From the NCBI GenBank assembly GCA_038496675.1, contig CM076661.1:10025209-10089208 (forward strand): a stretch of DNA of 64,000 nt, given 5' to 3'. The position numbers and the translations under genes are program-made. Under the pieces are notes generated by a model. It was not told the origin of the DNA and made no database searches. It saw only the letters and a program-made list of their open reading frames with translations. Shown here piece after piece: positions 1-13,960 of the stretch (the stretch's first letter is position 1; each line of letters opens with the position of its first letter). This DNA comes from Rachycentron canadum. Lineage: Eukaryota > Chordata > Actinopteri > Carangiformes > Rachycentridae.

Positions 1-330
1 ACAGCTGGCCACAAAGAGCATACCGCTCCAGCTCACTGCTATGCCTCTCACTGGTCTATGCTCAGTCACCCTGAAGAGAGGAGACAGCTCTCAGGCGCAT
101 GAACACTGCCATGTTCATGTGTTTGATATCTTATTCTGTAATACACTTACAAGCGTGTTTTATTCTTCTTTTGCTGTCCTCAGTGTCAAATTCTCTTAGC
201 TCCTAAAGAAACAGCGTTGCCCGGTTATTTGAAGAAAAGAACAGCTTTGTGCAAACACATGGTACTGTGGAAGAGTGGGCTGAAACAAAGAGGTGTTGGT
301 TGTTTATCAGAAGTACTCTGTACTCATACC

Positions 331-337
331 CACACAT

Positions 338-372
<35 letters not shown>
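331..372. repeat. (CA)n microsatellite
   Basis: An alternating CA tract with a few interruptions near its left end. Confidence 0.95.
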
Positions 373-374
<2 letters not shown>

Positions 375-3300
375 AACACACGTCCCAACCACTACCTCTA
401 ACTTCGTCCTGTACTGCCGCCTAATGCAAAAGGCAGCGCCCACGCACGAGAAACAAACACACCAAAAACACACCTTGCAGAGACGTGCACCCACACAAAT
501 TTCTTGCACTGTGATACGCTCTCTATTGTGTCCTCCTTTCACAGTGTTTTATTTATCTTCCCCATGACACCTTCAATAGATCCTACCATATGTATATGTA
601 ATACATATGCCATACCCTGTCCGTATACATCAGTGAAAGTAGCCTTGTTTTATTCCTCTATGTTACCACAGGCAGCAAAATCACATTTCTGCAGAACACC
701 AACATGGCATTGTTTGGTGAGTCATATAAATAGAACAGCGGATGGTATATTCTCGTTGTCCTACCAGTTGGAGAATGGTTGCGCCTTTTTAGCCTGCTCC
801 TCACATAATTACTTTTCTGGATTATAGAGGTTGTAGGCACACAATTGGATGGGTGTGTGTGTGATAAATCCTTTGTATATGTGATAGCAGAGGGAAAACA
901 GAGCTTGTGTTTTTCTATATGTTCTGTACATTTCCCTCATGATGATTTGAGGAGGAGGTGCAGGGTTTTGCAGATGCCAGATGTGTTTGCATGCCCTTCC
1001 TAGCTCTCCCTTCCCCTCCCTCTGGTTCCTGCATGGGCGCAGGTCTCAATCAGAGCATCAGGGCTCCAGAAACCGGAGCACAGCAGTCTCTCTGTGCTGC
1101 CCAGAGAAGTGCAGCCTTGTCTGGGTCAGTGCATCTGCGGCCTGGGGGCGAGTCAGCTGGGGGAAGAGGGCGAACACTGGTGCAGCCGCATGCTGGTTTC
1201 ACTCAAGGTCTTCTCCGTCACTGCAGCCTGACCCCTGAATACAGGAGATCAGCATATAGCCAGAGAACGCAGGTTGATGACACATTAAAACTTTTAGACT
1301 CATTATATCCTCAAACAGGTTAGTTTACCATGATTAAAAACTAAAAAAAGAAAAAAAAAAAACAAGTTCACACACGCTGCACAGGTGTGTGTTCTTTCAC
1401 ACAGAGACAATGTCACAAACCTGTTTGTCCTTTCTACTGGGAATAGCAGTGGGTTAAGGGTGGGGGTGTAGGGCAGCACGTGCTGCAGGGCCTAGTTGGC
1501 TTGCTAACTGGCCCACTAGATTTCTGGCTGACGGCCCACACTGTGACACTCTGCACCTGTGAGCCTGTGAGTTGTCAGCCATGGTAGCTAGTTCAAGCTA
1601 CCACCACATGACACACAGGAAACACAGAAATAACTGCCTAGTGTCTTCAGCACAGTAACCACTTGCCGGGGGTGTTCTGCTGACAGAAAGGGGTTAAAGG
1701 AAAGTAGAAGACAAAGGAATACTGGCTGGAATGGCACTGGGTGTTAATATTAGGGAGTAAGAATAGAAAACTGGAAAGGAAAGTGAAACACAAAAACGCT
1801 AAGGCAGTTGCACCTGTGCTAGAGGAGGATTCCTCCTCGATTATAAGGTTCATTTACACATATTCACTGCCTTATACAGTGTATCCTGTTTATCGTGTCG
1901 TTTTTATAAATCAACCCACAAGAAAGATGATTACACAACAATCAAAGTTTGACATTTTACAGCTGAGGCACTGATGTAACAGTTAAATTTCCAAAACATC
2001 AATATCACTCTCTCTCTCTCTTTTATGTTCATTTTCTGGCTTTATCTGTTCTGTCCATCTGAGCGTCACCTCACACAGGTGTGAGACTGGAGTCAAGTCT
2101 TAACACCACCATGAAGACCTCGATTAGAACTGAACACAGGAAAGACTTGTGCAATATTTGGGCTTTCAGGTCGTGATGCGTTGATGTGTCACCATTGTGA
2201 GGAAGGAGGACAGAAACAGGACACACACGCACACACAGCTTGCATTGCAACATGCGCAAACTGTGTTTTCTTGCACAGATAATTTCAGCCAGTGGTGCAA
2301 ATTGAATCTTGTGTTCAGTTTCTGATAAGAGACAACACGAGATGGTAGTGATTGTGGTGTTCTCTGCTTTTGACTTGATATATTCTGTTTTGTGTAACAG
2401 GGAGAGAGAGAAATGAAAAGAAGAGAAGAAATAGACGTGGAGGAAATGAGTAGATAGAGGGAGAGTAAACGAGAAGGGAGGAGAGATGGTGCTGGCTGCA
2501 CCAGGAGGAAGCTGGGTCTGATGCTTCTCCATGCAGCTGCTCCCAAACACCCACACTCTTCCTGTTGGAGTGTTTGTGTGTGTATGTGTGTGTATAGATT
2601 TAGTGTCTTACTGCTACATAAGGAGGGAGGTACCTGTATTGTTCCAGCACAAAAAAAGTATATTATCCAAACTTTTTATTGGCTTCATACTGATACTTGT
2701 TTTAATGATTATATGTAGTGATATTTAAGTGTAAGTCATGTTATACCAGTGGTCTTAAGCCTGCAAAGATGCAAAACAGAACAAAGTTCAAACTTGGCGC
2801 TGTAAAGACAGATCAGTCATCTGAAATCAAACAGAAAACTGGCGTAGAACAAAAAGAGTTCAGTGTTGCATCTCGAAAAGCTCTCGAAAAGTAACACTTC
2901 AGGTATCCTAACAAAGACGCAATCTAAAATAGCTAAAGTAGGTTTCTCCTGCCTGGCTGAGGCCCTCTGTCTTTTCAAAGAAACGCTGGCCTTAAAAAAC
3001 ATCCGCTGGTGGAAACACTGGCCTGGCTGTCAGTGAATGGAAAGGTTTGAGGTGAGAATGTGGCCACACTGAGGTGTCAGCAGGGTGTGCAATTGTATAT
3101 TTGTGTATAAGTGCACTTGTGTCTATGTGTTATGTGGTCTCTCCCTCTAAGTTTCCATTACAATGAAATGCACGGTTTTTTTTTTTCATTAATCACATTG
3201 ATGTTGTAACTGACTGGTGGCTATTATTGCATCTTTATATCACCTCTAACTAACTATTAAGCTGAATTTCCCCTCAGTTTAATTTTTCATGTATCAGCTT

Positions 3301-4721
3301 TCAGCTGTAAAACTTTAGCTTCTGTTTCAGAGGCTAGAAACTAAATGCTGTCTATAAAAAGAAATTAAGCAGCTGTTTTTGTGGCCTGACATTGCATTTG
3401 TTCAATAACAAACTGAAGCCAGTTTAAATTGGATTTGATTTAGTTTCTAAGTGAACACATCATCACTGGCTGAAAGAGGAGACTTAAAGTCAACAAATTT
3501 GACTGAAATGAACATACACACCAACAAGATCACATTGTTGGCTCAGCTGTTACTGGATGCCCAAATACAAGGACCACAGCCTAATCAAATGTTGTCCAAC
3601 AACTAAGATTTTCAGTTGGGTTGAATTTGATGGGGTGATGGATGCTGGAACTGAGGCAGAATACAGTGCATCTGCTTCACTCCATAATAATCGGAGACCA
3701 GCATGTGTTCAGCACCAAACTATTACGTTAAAGTGGTGCCAGTTCAGAATGGATTGCTATTACTGAAGGAAAGAAGAGTTTTATAATTATAACAATTTGT
3801 AGTGATATTGGATTTTATTTTTAGTTGTTGTTGTCGGTAATGCTTGGTCAAAGTAAACTAGTTCCATAACACCATGAAGTAGATGTTTGTATTTGTGCTT
3901 AAGAATGAAGGGTATGAGTTTATTATTCATGGTTATCAGTGGTACCAGCCACTCAGTTGTGAGGATTTGGTTTCTGTGTACAGTGTGAAGGTAAACTGAA
4001 CATTTACGACATTTTGGCCACTGGCCAGAATAATGGGCAGATCAAAGACGTCAATCTGGGCTTTAGGAAAGTGCAACTGGCATTTTCACCATTTTCAGAC
4101 ACAAAAAAATTCATCAATGAACCAAGAAAGCAATCGCCTAAGTTAATTTATATTAAAAATAGTAATTAGTTGCAGATTTAATAAGATGTTCTTTATTTTG
4201 TTAATTATTATTTGGCAGATGTTTAAGAGATCAGATGAGTCAAGTACATATGACAAAAATGGATTAATGCAGTATAAATGGAAGTGATAAGATATTAAGT
4301 GAGACACTTTGTGCTGTCAACCAGCACAAACTGATTCATCACATTCTCTTCTTAGACAGTGTTAGACATTACAATAATCTTTGATGACAAATTTGAGTTG
4401 TCCCTTGTCAACCTCCTCTTCATCTCCTCTACTTCTACATATCTGCCTTTGTCTTGCTTCTCCAGTCTGTCACACTCCTTCCCCCTGCTTCTCATGGGGC
4501 CGTGTGAGATGAGTACAAGACAGGGGAGAGTGTGAGCTGTGGTGAGCCACAGACCAAAATAACTGGTACTTTTTTATAAAAACACATGTGCATCCACCCA
4601 CACATAAAGTCACACATGCGTGCACAGTCACATACACACACTCACACATTACAGAGGTCCCTTTTACTTGAGGATCCCTGGAGAGAGGTTTAGCTGGATA
4701 TATTTTGGTCGTGCTGGTTGA

Positions 4722-4724
<3 letters not shown>

Positions 4725-4781
<57 letters not shown>

Positions 4782-4782
4782 N

Positions 4783-4829
<47 letters not shown>
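4725..4829. repeat. (TG)n microsatellite with an N
   Basis: About 105 bases of uninterrupted TG apart from one N at 4782. The N probably marks where two assembled reads or contigs were joined, so the true length is uncertain. Confidence 0.97.
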
Positions 4830-4830
<1 letters not shown>

Positions 4831-5138
4831 GATATCCAGAGCTGGAAATGGACCACCATGAGGAGTGAAATGGGACTTGTGTAGACGCTATTTATGAGCT
4901 GAGAAATTTGAAGTTTTGTTAGCTGTCTAGACTTAAAAACTAGAACATAGCATTCAGACATACAGCAACATTTTTTTTTTTAAATTATTTCAGTTTCTAC
5001 TCTGTATCTCTGTCTCACTTTCTCTCTCAGTATCTCTTTTGCCTTCTCTCGTGACAGATCCTGCTGCCTCCCTGTCAAACTGGCATAGTGGCATCATTCT
5101 AAAACTGGTATTAGGCATTTCCTGCTGCGTCCGTTGGC

Positions 5139-5140
<2 letters not shown>

Positions 5141-5197
<57 letters not shown>

Positions 5198-5210
5198 TGT
5201 GTGTGTGTGT
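5141..5210. repeat. (GT)n microsatellite
   Basis: About 70 bases of GT with a GCGC interruption near the right end. A GA-rich purine tract follows at about 5258-5310. Confidence 0.96.
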
Positions 5211-6229
5211 CGGGGCGGAACGCACCTGGTCCGCGCAGCTGTGGGGATCCTAGCAGGGGGGAGAGAGAGATAGAGGAAGAAAGAGAGAGGGATGGGAGGA
5301 GACGAAAAGGGGGCCCTGTGTGCTGTACTGGGGACCCAATGAGTTGAAAGATGTGGGGAGAAATAGAGGGAATCGATTTTAAGGCAATTCCAGTAGCTTA
5401 GTATACATGGGCCTGTGGTGTCTCTATAAGCTTCACACTTGCTGGAGCTGCACTTTCAAAGCAAGATGTTCTGTTTATGAAAATCAGCCTGTGGAGAAGA
5501 AACTTGTGAGTTTCTACATCAGCCACCTGTGATTGTGACGGAAATCAGTGAGCTCTGTTTTTTCTCTCTGCTAAAGGTTTGACAATAATCTTAAACAAGC
5601 CACTTTGTCTAATAAATTGCTCCCGTGTGTATTAGAGTTTTGTTAATAAAAACCTGCCAAATTTCATTGTTTATCTCTGTGAAAGGAAGTTAAGTGCATG
5701 TAAAACAGGAAGCTTTACCTGCACAGTTTTTTACCAAGTCCAATTTTGCCTGAAAATTTAAATAACTATTTTGTGGTTTTAATGGAACTGATTTACATAT
5801 TCAAATCAGTTATGGTTTGTTTGCTCAGTCTCTTCCCAGTTAGACAACTGGAAAGTGTATCTGTCTAGACTATGATGCAGTTCCTCTGGTCCTCTGCAGA
5901 GGGAGCAAGGAATCTGGGAAAAACACAATGGAAGAGCAATGACAGTTGAAAAGATTTTTCTGGGCAGATTTAAAGTTTGAGCAAATAGGCCGACAATAAG
6001 AGGAAACCACCCAGGAGCCCACACTAAGAGGAAACAAACAAAGGTGTTTCTCTGGCTTTTTCATTCAAAGTGCACATCTGTGCTCTGGCAAACATGAGCA
6101 CACATGTGTACACACAAACACACACACGCACACAAGGAGTGGTCAGTGCTGAGAAGGTCAAATGATCAGGTCAGAGGTCAAAACACAGAGAACTGCAACA
6201 GAGGAGAAGCGCGAATGAGGCCATCACAT

Positions 6230-6390
6230 ACACACACACACACATACACACACACACACACACCTCATTCACACACACACATCTCACATTTACCCTCACA
6301 CAGACATTCATTCAGTCATCATCAGCACTGTTGCAACTCTAGGAGCCTTTGCTCCAGATTGGCAACGAAGGCAGATAACGTCTATATGTA

Positions 6391-6470
<80 letters not shown>
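6230..6470. repeat. Two (CA)n tracts separated by unique DNA
   Basis: CA tracts lie at about 6230-6262 and 6392-6470, with imperfect CA/CT-rich sequence and about 80 bases of unique sequence between them. Confidence 0.93.
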
Positions 6471-6471
<1 letters not shown>

Positions 6472-7664
6472 GCCCTCCATCAGAATGCTGGCTAGAGTTG
6501 TGATTTGATAAGAAACCAGGCTACACATCAGTCAACATCAAAGCAGCAGTTAAGTAGATCAGTTCCCAATATGTTTTCCTTCATTCTTTGGAGGTAAAAA
6601 AAAAACAGTAAACAGCATATCATGTAAACATGTGACGACCAGTGTTTTAATAATAATGTTTAGGGATACAATTTTAGAATGTAATAGATTTTGTTGGTTT
6701 TTCTGTGCATTAAAGTGAGATTTACCTTTCAAAGATGAAAAACCACAATGTTACTCTTACAAATTAAAATATTCTTAAGCAATAAAACACAATCAGTCAT
6801 TTGTCAGTTGTTGTTCTGGCCTGAGCAGTTCTGACTAAAGCTGGGTGACTCTTAATTCACTGACTTTCTGACTCTTTCTCTTGTGCTACTGTTACACTTT
6901 GAAGTCTATCAAGTGTGACCCTATTCTCTGTTTTTTAATCCTGGCAGGAAATCCAGAATAGCTGCTCTCTAACAATATTCAGGAGATGTCAGGTCACAGC
7001 AGGTGAAATAAAACAAGTCTTAACTGATTGGAAGTGACCAGACTAATGCGTTGCGCATTAGCGTAGATCAAAGTGGCTTCAGCAGCTGTTTCAAAATGCC
7101 CAAATGCTACCTAATGTGACCTCTGAGTGGGCATTTTTGTGAGTGGACTTGGTTTGGCAGTTGGCGTTTCTTCATGTGGCTGTAAAGATAATGAAGACAC
7201 TATTTTGAGAGTATCAACTATATGAAATTGAGTATTTGTGGTCTCTTGCATGTGTACAACAGCCAAGACATCAGGGGGGAATGTTGCCTGACAGTAGTCT
7301 TAACATCTGTGTGAGATTTTTCATCTGGGTTTTCTTCATTCCTATGTCCCCAACATTGACTTGTTAATATTTGCTATGGCCTTTTTGTGTATTTGTGTTT
7401 ACATTTTCTATATGTATATAAACTAGACTTTGTTTTATGACATGCTGATGTACTATCACCAGTAATAGCCAGGCAGTCATGTTTAAATCAGATTGGGATA
7501 TTTCAGGGGTTTTTATGGCAGCAAACTGTGAAAGCTGTGGTATTCTCCCATAACGTAAAGCAATAATACTTAAAGTCACTTAACTCTCATCTTCTTTCCT
7601 TTTATCTTACAGCAGTTGCCTTTGCCTTGTTGTTCACTTTGTTATTTTTACTACGAATTACTCT

Positions 7665-7880
7665 AACACAGACACACACACACACACACAATCTTATCAG
7701 TACATTAAGATATGCAAAGTAACATGCATGGTGAATGATGCATGTTAGTATCCAGTGAGTTCAATTAGCCCTGGCATGCAGCCTAATTTCATGGTGTCTC
7801 CCCTGCTGCTACACACACACTCACTCACACACACAAACACACACACACACACACACACATACACACACATACACACAAAC
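7665..7880. repeat. Two short (CA)n tracts
   Basis: CA tracts lie at about 7665-7690 and 7811-7880, the second with interruptions. Confidence 0.92.
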
Positions 7881-10800
7881 CAGTTCACCCCCTCAAAATA
7901 TCTATCTGTGTCTGTCAGTGATCAATGTGTCCTTTGAAGGAAGCACTAGCAAGAAGGTCAAAGGGCGAGAAGGAGTGAGCGAACACAGTACTTAAATGGA
8001 TAATGAAGGAGGAGGAGGAGGAGAGACCGTATGGGACAAGAGGTGAGGAAGCCAATGTTGTATTCCACAGTGATATATGGAGAGATAGTATCTTTACAGG
8101 CCAGATGACCCCCCCGACTTAACCCTTAAGGCCTTATGTGAAGACAACAGCTACAACATTTGTTTTGAAACTGAGAAAGAGAAAGGTCATGTGGCAGAGG
8201 CTTGTTTTTGAGGGAGAAGAAACTAGTCTCAACAATAACTAAAGAGAGATACTAAAGACTGTGTAGCACCACACACTTTATTACTATGGAGAATTATAAT
8301 GATGATTGTATCAACGATACAAGTAGGTTATACTGGGACAAACATACATTAATCTTAGCACCTGTGTGATTAATGTAAACGCAATAAGAGACATAGTTTT
8401 ACTTAGTTATTAGGTCTTTAAAGGAACAGTTCAACACGTTGTGAAACACATTTATTCTTGCCAAGATTTAGAGAAGAAAGTTGAGACAATTACCATATCT
8501 TCATACTGCAACACAAGACACATTTTGCAAATCTTCACTGAAGAACAAATTGAGCACATAAAAGTTAAAACAAATAATATAAATAAAGGAACAGAGCAAG
8601 ATTAAGTCAAAATATAGTATATAACCTCATTGCCTACAGTCATCCTGTTTTTATGACTGCATCTTTGACAAATTCACCAAAAACATAGATTGAAGAAACA
8701 GGCTATCGTGATTTCAGGCAAATTGAAATTATGCATCAGGGAGAAAGTTAGAGCTAGAATATCTTTATTTGGTTTAAGTCATTTTTTCAGGCTTCTGTCG
8801 AGTCACCCAGAGAAGGACTATCTTTCTTATTGTCACAGACTCTGTATGTGACACTTCCTGTGTTCATTTCAGATTTAAAGACCTTTAGCATTTCATTGGA
8901 CAGAAACTTTTACTGCTCTGCTACTGTAAGCGCTTTGCGCCATTTCTGGTTGCTTGTGTTTCTGTTGTTTTCCTGCTGTTCAGATCTGCTAGTTTCTTCT
9001 AACCCTTATACGGATGAGTTCTCTCGCTTCCTCCATCCCTCCTGCTCTATTTGCTCCATGTTTCTGATGTTTCATTATTCCTATGCCTCTTTTGGTAATA
9101 ATGATAATCTGATGGCATTCAAGTGACAAATGGTGGAAATATGACCACCCAGTCAGTCAGTCAGTCTGGGGACACTCCAGATTATAGGGCTGACCACACT
9201 GTTGCAGTCCAGCAAAAAACATGTATATATAAATTTGAAATTGAAACATATTACAAACTTATCACCATCTGAACTTGATGATTCATCAAAGTGGGTGTAT
9301 TTTTAGACTTCTGAGAGAGCAAGGCTAGCCATGTCACCCTTATGCTTTGCTAAAACACTACAAACTTAGATAATCACCTCTTGAGTTTAATCCCATACAG
9401 ACGACACAAACTTGAGTGTTATCAAACCTCCCATCTTATCTTTAGAAGCAAATAAAACATATTTCTAATCCTTAGAAACAAATAAAACAAGCAAATAAAA
9501 GATGTTTCCATGTGTTCTCGTAAACACAAGTGAGGCACCGCCTGAGGCCGCAGAAGCAAAAATATCAGGTATTACAGGCTTGAGATGAGAGGAAGGAGGT
9601 ATGGGAAAGCCCGCTGTACTCTCTGTCTCCAACCAGTCTACTTCAACATCTGGAGCTCACATCAGCCCTCCTCAGAGACTGGCAAAGCCGCAAAGACAAA
9701 AGCAACAAAATGAAAATAAGAGATAAGAAGAATGGAGAAAAAGATGGAGTGTGATTCAGTTTGACCAGATTTAGAAAATTTGTTTCTTATTCTGAAGGGA
9801 CTAAACATTTTATGTTCATATGTTCCTGTGATAATATCACTGCAAAACAGACCTGAACAGTTAATGTGTTTGAGTTCATACAACTGTGTTTGTGGTAGAT
9901 GTGTACTTGTGTGTGCATTGTGCTGATGATTTTCCAGTGATCATCTTCAATGCAGAGCACAGAAAGCATGAACACTGGTTAGCTTCTGTGGCTAAGCAAT
10001 GTGTGGCAGGAAACAGTACAAACCTGTGATCTCTGCAAAAACACTAATGGAAAACCTCACTCAGATAGAAAACACAAATGTGTGTATATGTGTTTATGTG
10101 TGTGCATTTGAATACCCGCATGAGATTGGAGAGTGCGTTGCAAACTGTAAGAATTAAAATTGTTCCAAAGACAATGCAAAGCAAAATTGTGTTTTAGGTT
10201 TTCTGAAAGATGTATAAATGCAACTAACATCTGCTTTTGCAGCAATTAACTTGAGAACCACAGGCTTTCCTTTACAGATAACAAGTGAGACTTCCCTTAG
10301 AAATGTGTAAACAACAGAGACATCGCAAACCCAAACCTTTTCACATTTCATGACAATTTTTTTTAAACTGAAAAAAAAAAAAAAAATACCACTCTAGTTT
10401 CAAAAGCAGAGCTATATTTGGTTTAGCAGCTGATTTTATATTAGAATAAACAGATTTCTTTTTTTTTATTTTTTAAAGCAGTTTTGTGGTGGCAATAATT
10501 GCTTCATACCTGTGTTCAGAAAAGTTTTGTGTAGCTTTTCATTTGCTATTCTGGTGGGACGTTTGTTATAACCCAATAGAGCATCTGCTTGAATGTGAAG
10601 ACAATCACAGGAAATACTAGAACACTCAAACCCAGGCTCTGGATGGTGCTGCTGAAATAAACCTTGTCCATCTTCTAAAAGAGATACTTTCTTGTAATGA
10701 GTGCAGTAGGTGCTATCCCTCTCAACAGAGCCTACTCACACATGCTCATCAAATGTAGGAGTAGAGGCCAGAGATGACAGGCCACAGTGACTGATTTAAG

Positions 10801-10999
10801 TGTCTTGTTTCTGAACTTTAAGATGCCTGAAAGCTGATCTCTGAGTAACATTTCTTCTGAGAATTGAGAGTAAAAAAGTGTTTTCACTGTCATGTCCTGA
10901 CCGAGAATGATGTGTTAACTGGCTCAACATATACTGGTAATTAACTGCATCAGTTAACAGTTGGAAAACTAGGTTGCAACCAAACTTACCAAAGGAAGA

Positions 11000-11002
<3 letters not shown>

Positions 11003-11084
<82 letters not shown>
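11003..11084. repeat. (TG)n microsatellite
   Basis: About 82 bases of pure TG, followed by a short G-rich segment. Confidence 0.97.
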
Positions 11085-11087
<3 letters not shown>

Positions 11088-13797
11088 GGGTGGGGGTGGG
11101 GTCACAGGGATGTTCTTGACTGTGTCATCTCCAGCAGCTGTTTCCCTCAAACCCTGCCTCGCCCGCTCTTCCCCCTCCCACCCCATCGCCTCACAATGAA
11201 ACCAATACAAAGAAACAGGAAGTGCCTCCCATTAACCGGGGCCCAATCAAAGCCATCATTATTCCCGTGTCAGAATTTTTACAGGAAATAGCATCTCAGA
11301 AAATATGCCAGCTGTGCACTGAGTGTGGTATTATTGTCTTACAGGTCTTGTCTGTTTTTGCTGTGTTTTATTTTTTTTTCCTTCAGTTATCAGTGGCTGC
11401 TAACAAAAGGACACACAGACCCATCTCGACCACGTGCACTGCACACTGTCACTGCTGTGTGTTCACAAGGCAAGCCAGGCACTGTGTTCTCTGGGGCTGG
11501 GTGGTTATTGTGTGCACGGTGAAAAGGGCTCCCCTGCTGTGCCTGCACCGGCTTCTTTGGTTCCCATCCTGAACCGAGCAATTGTCTTTTTAAAACCCTG
11601 CGAGCAGAGCTGAGCCCGGAGAGCACACAGATGCAAGGGTACATACACAATCGCACACATACATCCACATTCACGCTCACACAAAGCTTTGCCTGCTGAA
11701 GCCGCATCTGTAAGAGTGCTGCTCATATTACGGCTTAAACGGTGGGTTTAGGTAAAGCCTAACGTTTGCCAGATGCTGCGCTAAAGTCACCAGGAGGTTA
11801 GCCTAACATTGGAGTGTTGTTGTTGGTCAGGAGGGTGGAAACATCTGCCTGCCTTACAAGGGGAGGGGAGCACACATCTGGCATGAAGAGAAAAGTCATT
11901 TATGAGTACTATCTTAAACAGGCATGACTAACAGCGCTGATGCCTTTGCTCATCTGTGATACGGAAACAACGTGCAATGGAATTGAAATCTTGAGATCGA
12001 TTGGTCTTGCAGCTGAGAAGAAAAATAGCTTCTCTGTTAATCTAATCCTCAATTTGTCCTCTGTAATCTCTCTGTGTCTGTGAGGCCTCGCAGACGTCTG
12101 GAGGACAATAATTAACTCAGCCACTCAGAGCGTTGACACAGGTGAGCGCTACTCAGGTTGTTAAACAGTCATTATAGGGCTGTTGTGATGTGAATGAACA
12201 CACACACACACACCAATTTAAGTGACCACTAACATTGTCATAGCTTGTCTGTCACATTAGGCTGAAGTCTATTCAGTTACAAAATGCCACTGTTGACTGT
12301 ATTAACACTGATTAGATAAGGTGACGCCCCACCTGACTGAAGCCTCTACTATTTAGTTTCTGCTGACACTCAACATTTAACCTGCTTGGGAAAAAGACAT
12401 TTTACACTTGTGCCTTTTGTTAATACAATGCAGTGACATGGAGATTTCTGACTTCTTATAAGTCAGAAGTGGAGATTTCTCACTTCTTATAAACCATAAA
12501 CTGGGCTTTGTCAGGCCCATCTCTTGTTTCAGCCAAAGATGCTGCTCTGTGTCCTTCACTGTGAAGCTTATCAGTGGTGTTTGAAGTGCTGGTCTTTATC
12601 TGATCAGTGTGTTGGGGTCATCAGCCTTTTTTTTATCACTTACAACCCCAAAGGGATCCTGACATACAGATACCATTGGATTTTAGATCCTCACTGTTGA
12701 GATTTATTTTTATGGTTTTTGGTGCTGCCTTTATTTTGATAGTATAACAGTGTATGTATATAACAGAGACAGTAAACAAAGAGAGGTTGGTGATGATATG
12801 ACAAACTTTCCTTCCTTGAACTGAACTAGTAAAGGTCTGTGTCTAAGCCTGTTCATACAGAAAATAGCACTGCAATAAGAGGAAAAAAATGCATGTGGGT
12901 GCATTGGTGTGGGTATGTTGCTACAAGCACCAGGGGAAATATGATCAGGGCAGTCAGATTAAGTAATATATCAATGAGAGTGACAATTTATCACAGGCCA
13001 AAACACTGCACAGGTAATAATACAATGTGCTGTTCCTATTATAACTGCCAAGTATTTTTTTTCCATCACTGTGACGATCCAGTGGGTAACATTACAAAGT
13101 ACCTGGAATGTGCACTTGCAGGTAACTAACCACCACAATGGGTTGTGGAATAAATCCCAATTTAGCAACACAGCATTTAAAAGAACCGAATGAACAACCT
13201 GCTTTAGTAATGTTGTTCTGAATGTAAAACTTAAACCACTCAACTACCAGGACACTATTTCTGAGTTGTTGTTTTTTTTTTGTCGCCACTCCACTTCAAA
13301 TGAAAGCAAATGGACATTTTGTTTGTGTGTTTTCTGCTTAAAAATGTACTTTGAAAATTCAGTGTCTCTCTTGAAACAACATCCTGGTTGCTGTGGATCC
13401 TTAGTCCTCAGAGTTTTGTGGATTATCTAGACGAAGGAAAACACTACTTTCTGGAAAGACACATTGTTGAATATTTATGCTGTGAGCACCACAAATTTCA
13501 TTCCTCTCAATTTCACTGGAGTGGAGGTCTGAGGGACAACCGGAAAAGAAAAAACAAAACTATATGCGTGGCTAAATGCTCTAGGCCAAATCAGAGCATG
13601 TGTTTTTGGCTGGACTCCAACAGTGGAGCCAGCAATATAAATGTGAATGCTTGTTACTGACTGACTGACTGAGTGATAGTTGAGGATGATACGCCAGTGA
13701 TCAGCCGCATGCAACATGGAGTTATAAAGTTAAACAATGGGTCAGCCGTCTAAGTGCTGGTGTTTCCCCCTTCTCCCACACTTTCTATATGGAGCCT

Positions 13798-13960
13798 GCA
13801 GTGTTGCCAACTTAGCACATTTGTCACCAGATCTATGTACTTCTTCAAAAAAGCACAGAGCGACAAATTTAGTGACACTTTAGTGACACTTTGAGCCTTT
13901 AGTGACCTTCTTTAAAAGACCCTCTGGGGCTGTAATTTGTTACACAGACAGAGACTTTAC
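13798..13960. repeat. Probable dispersed fish repeat fragment
   Basis: The segment contains short tandem copies of a motif like TAGTGACACTT and resembles, from memory, a dispersed repeat of teleost genomes marked by repeated 'tagcgact' units. It has no coding capacity. Both boundaries and the family are uncertain; a repeat-library search would decide. Confidence 0.35.
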
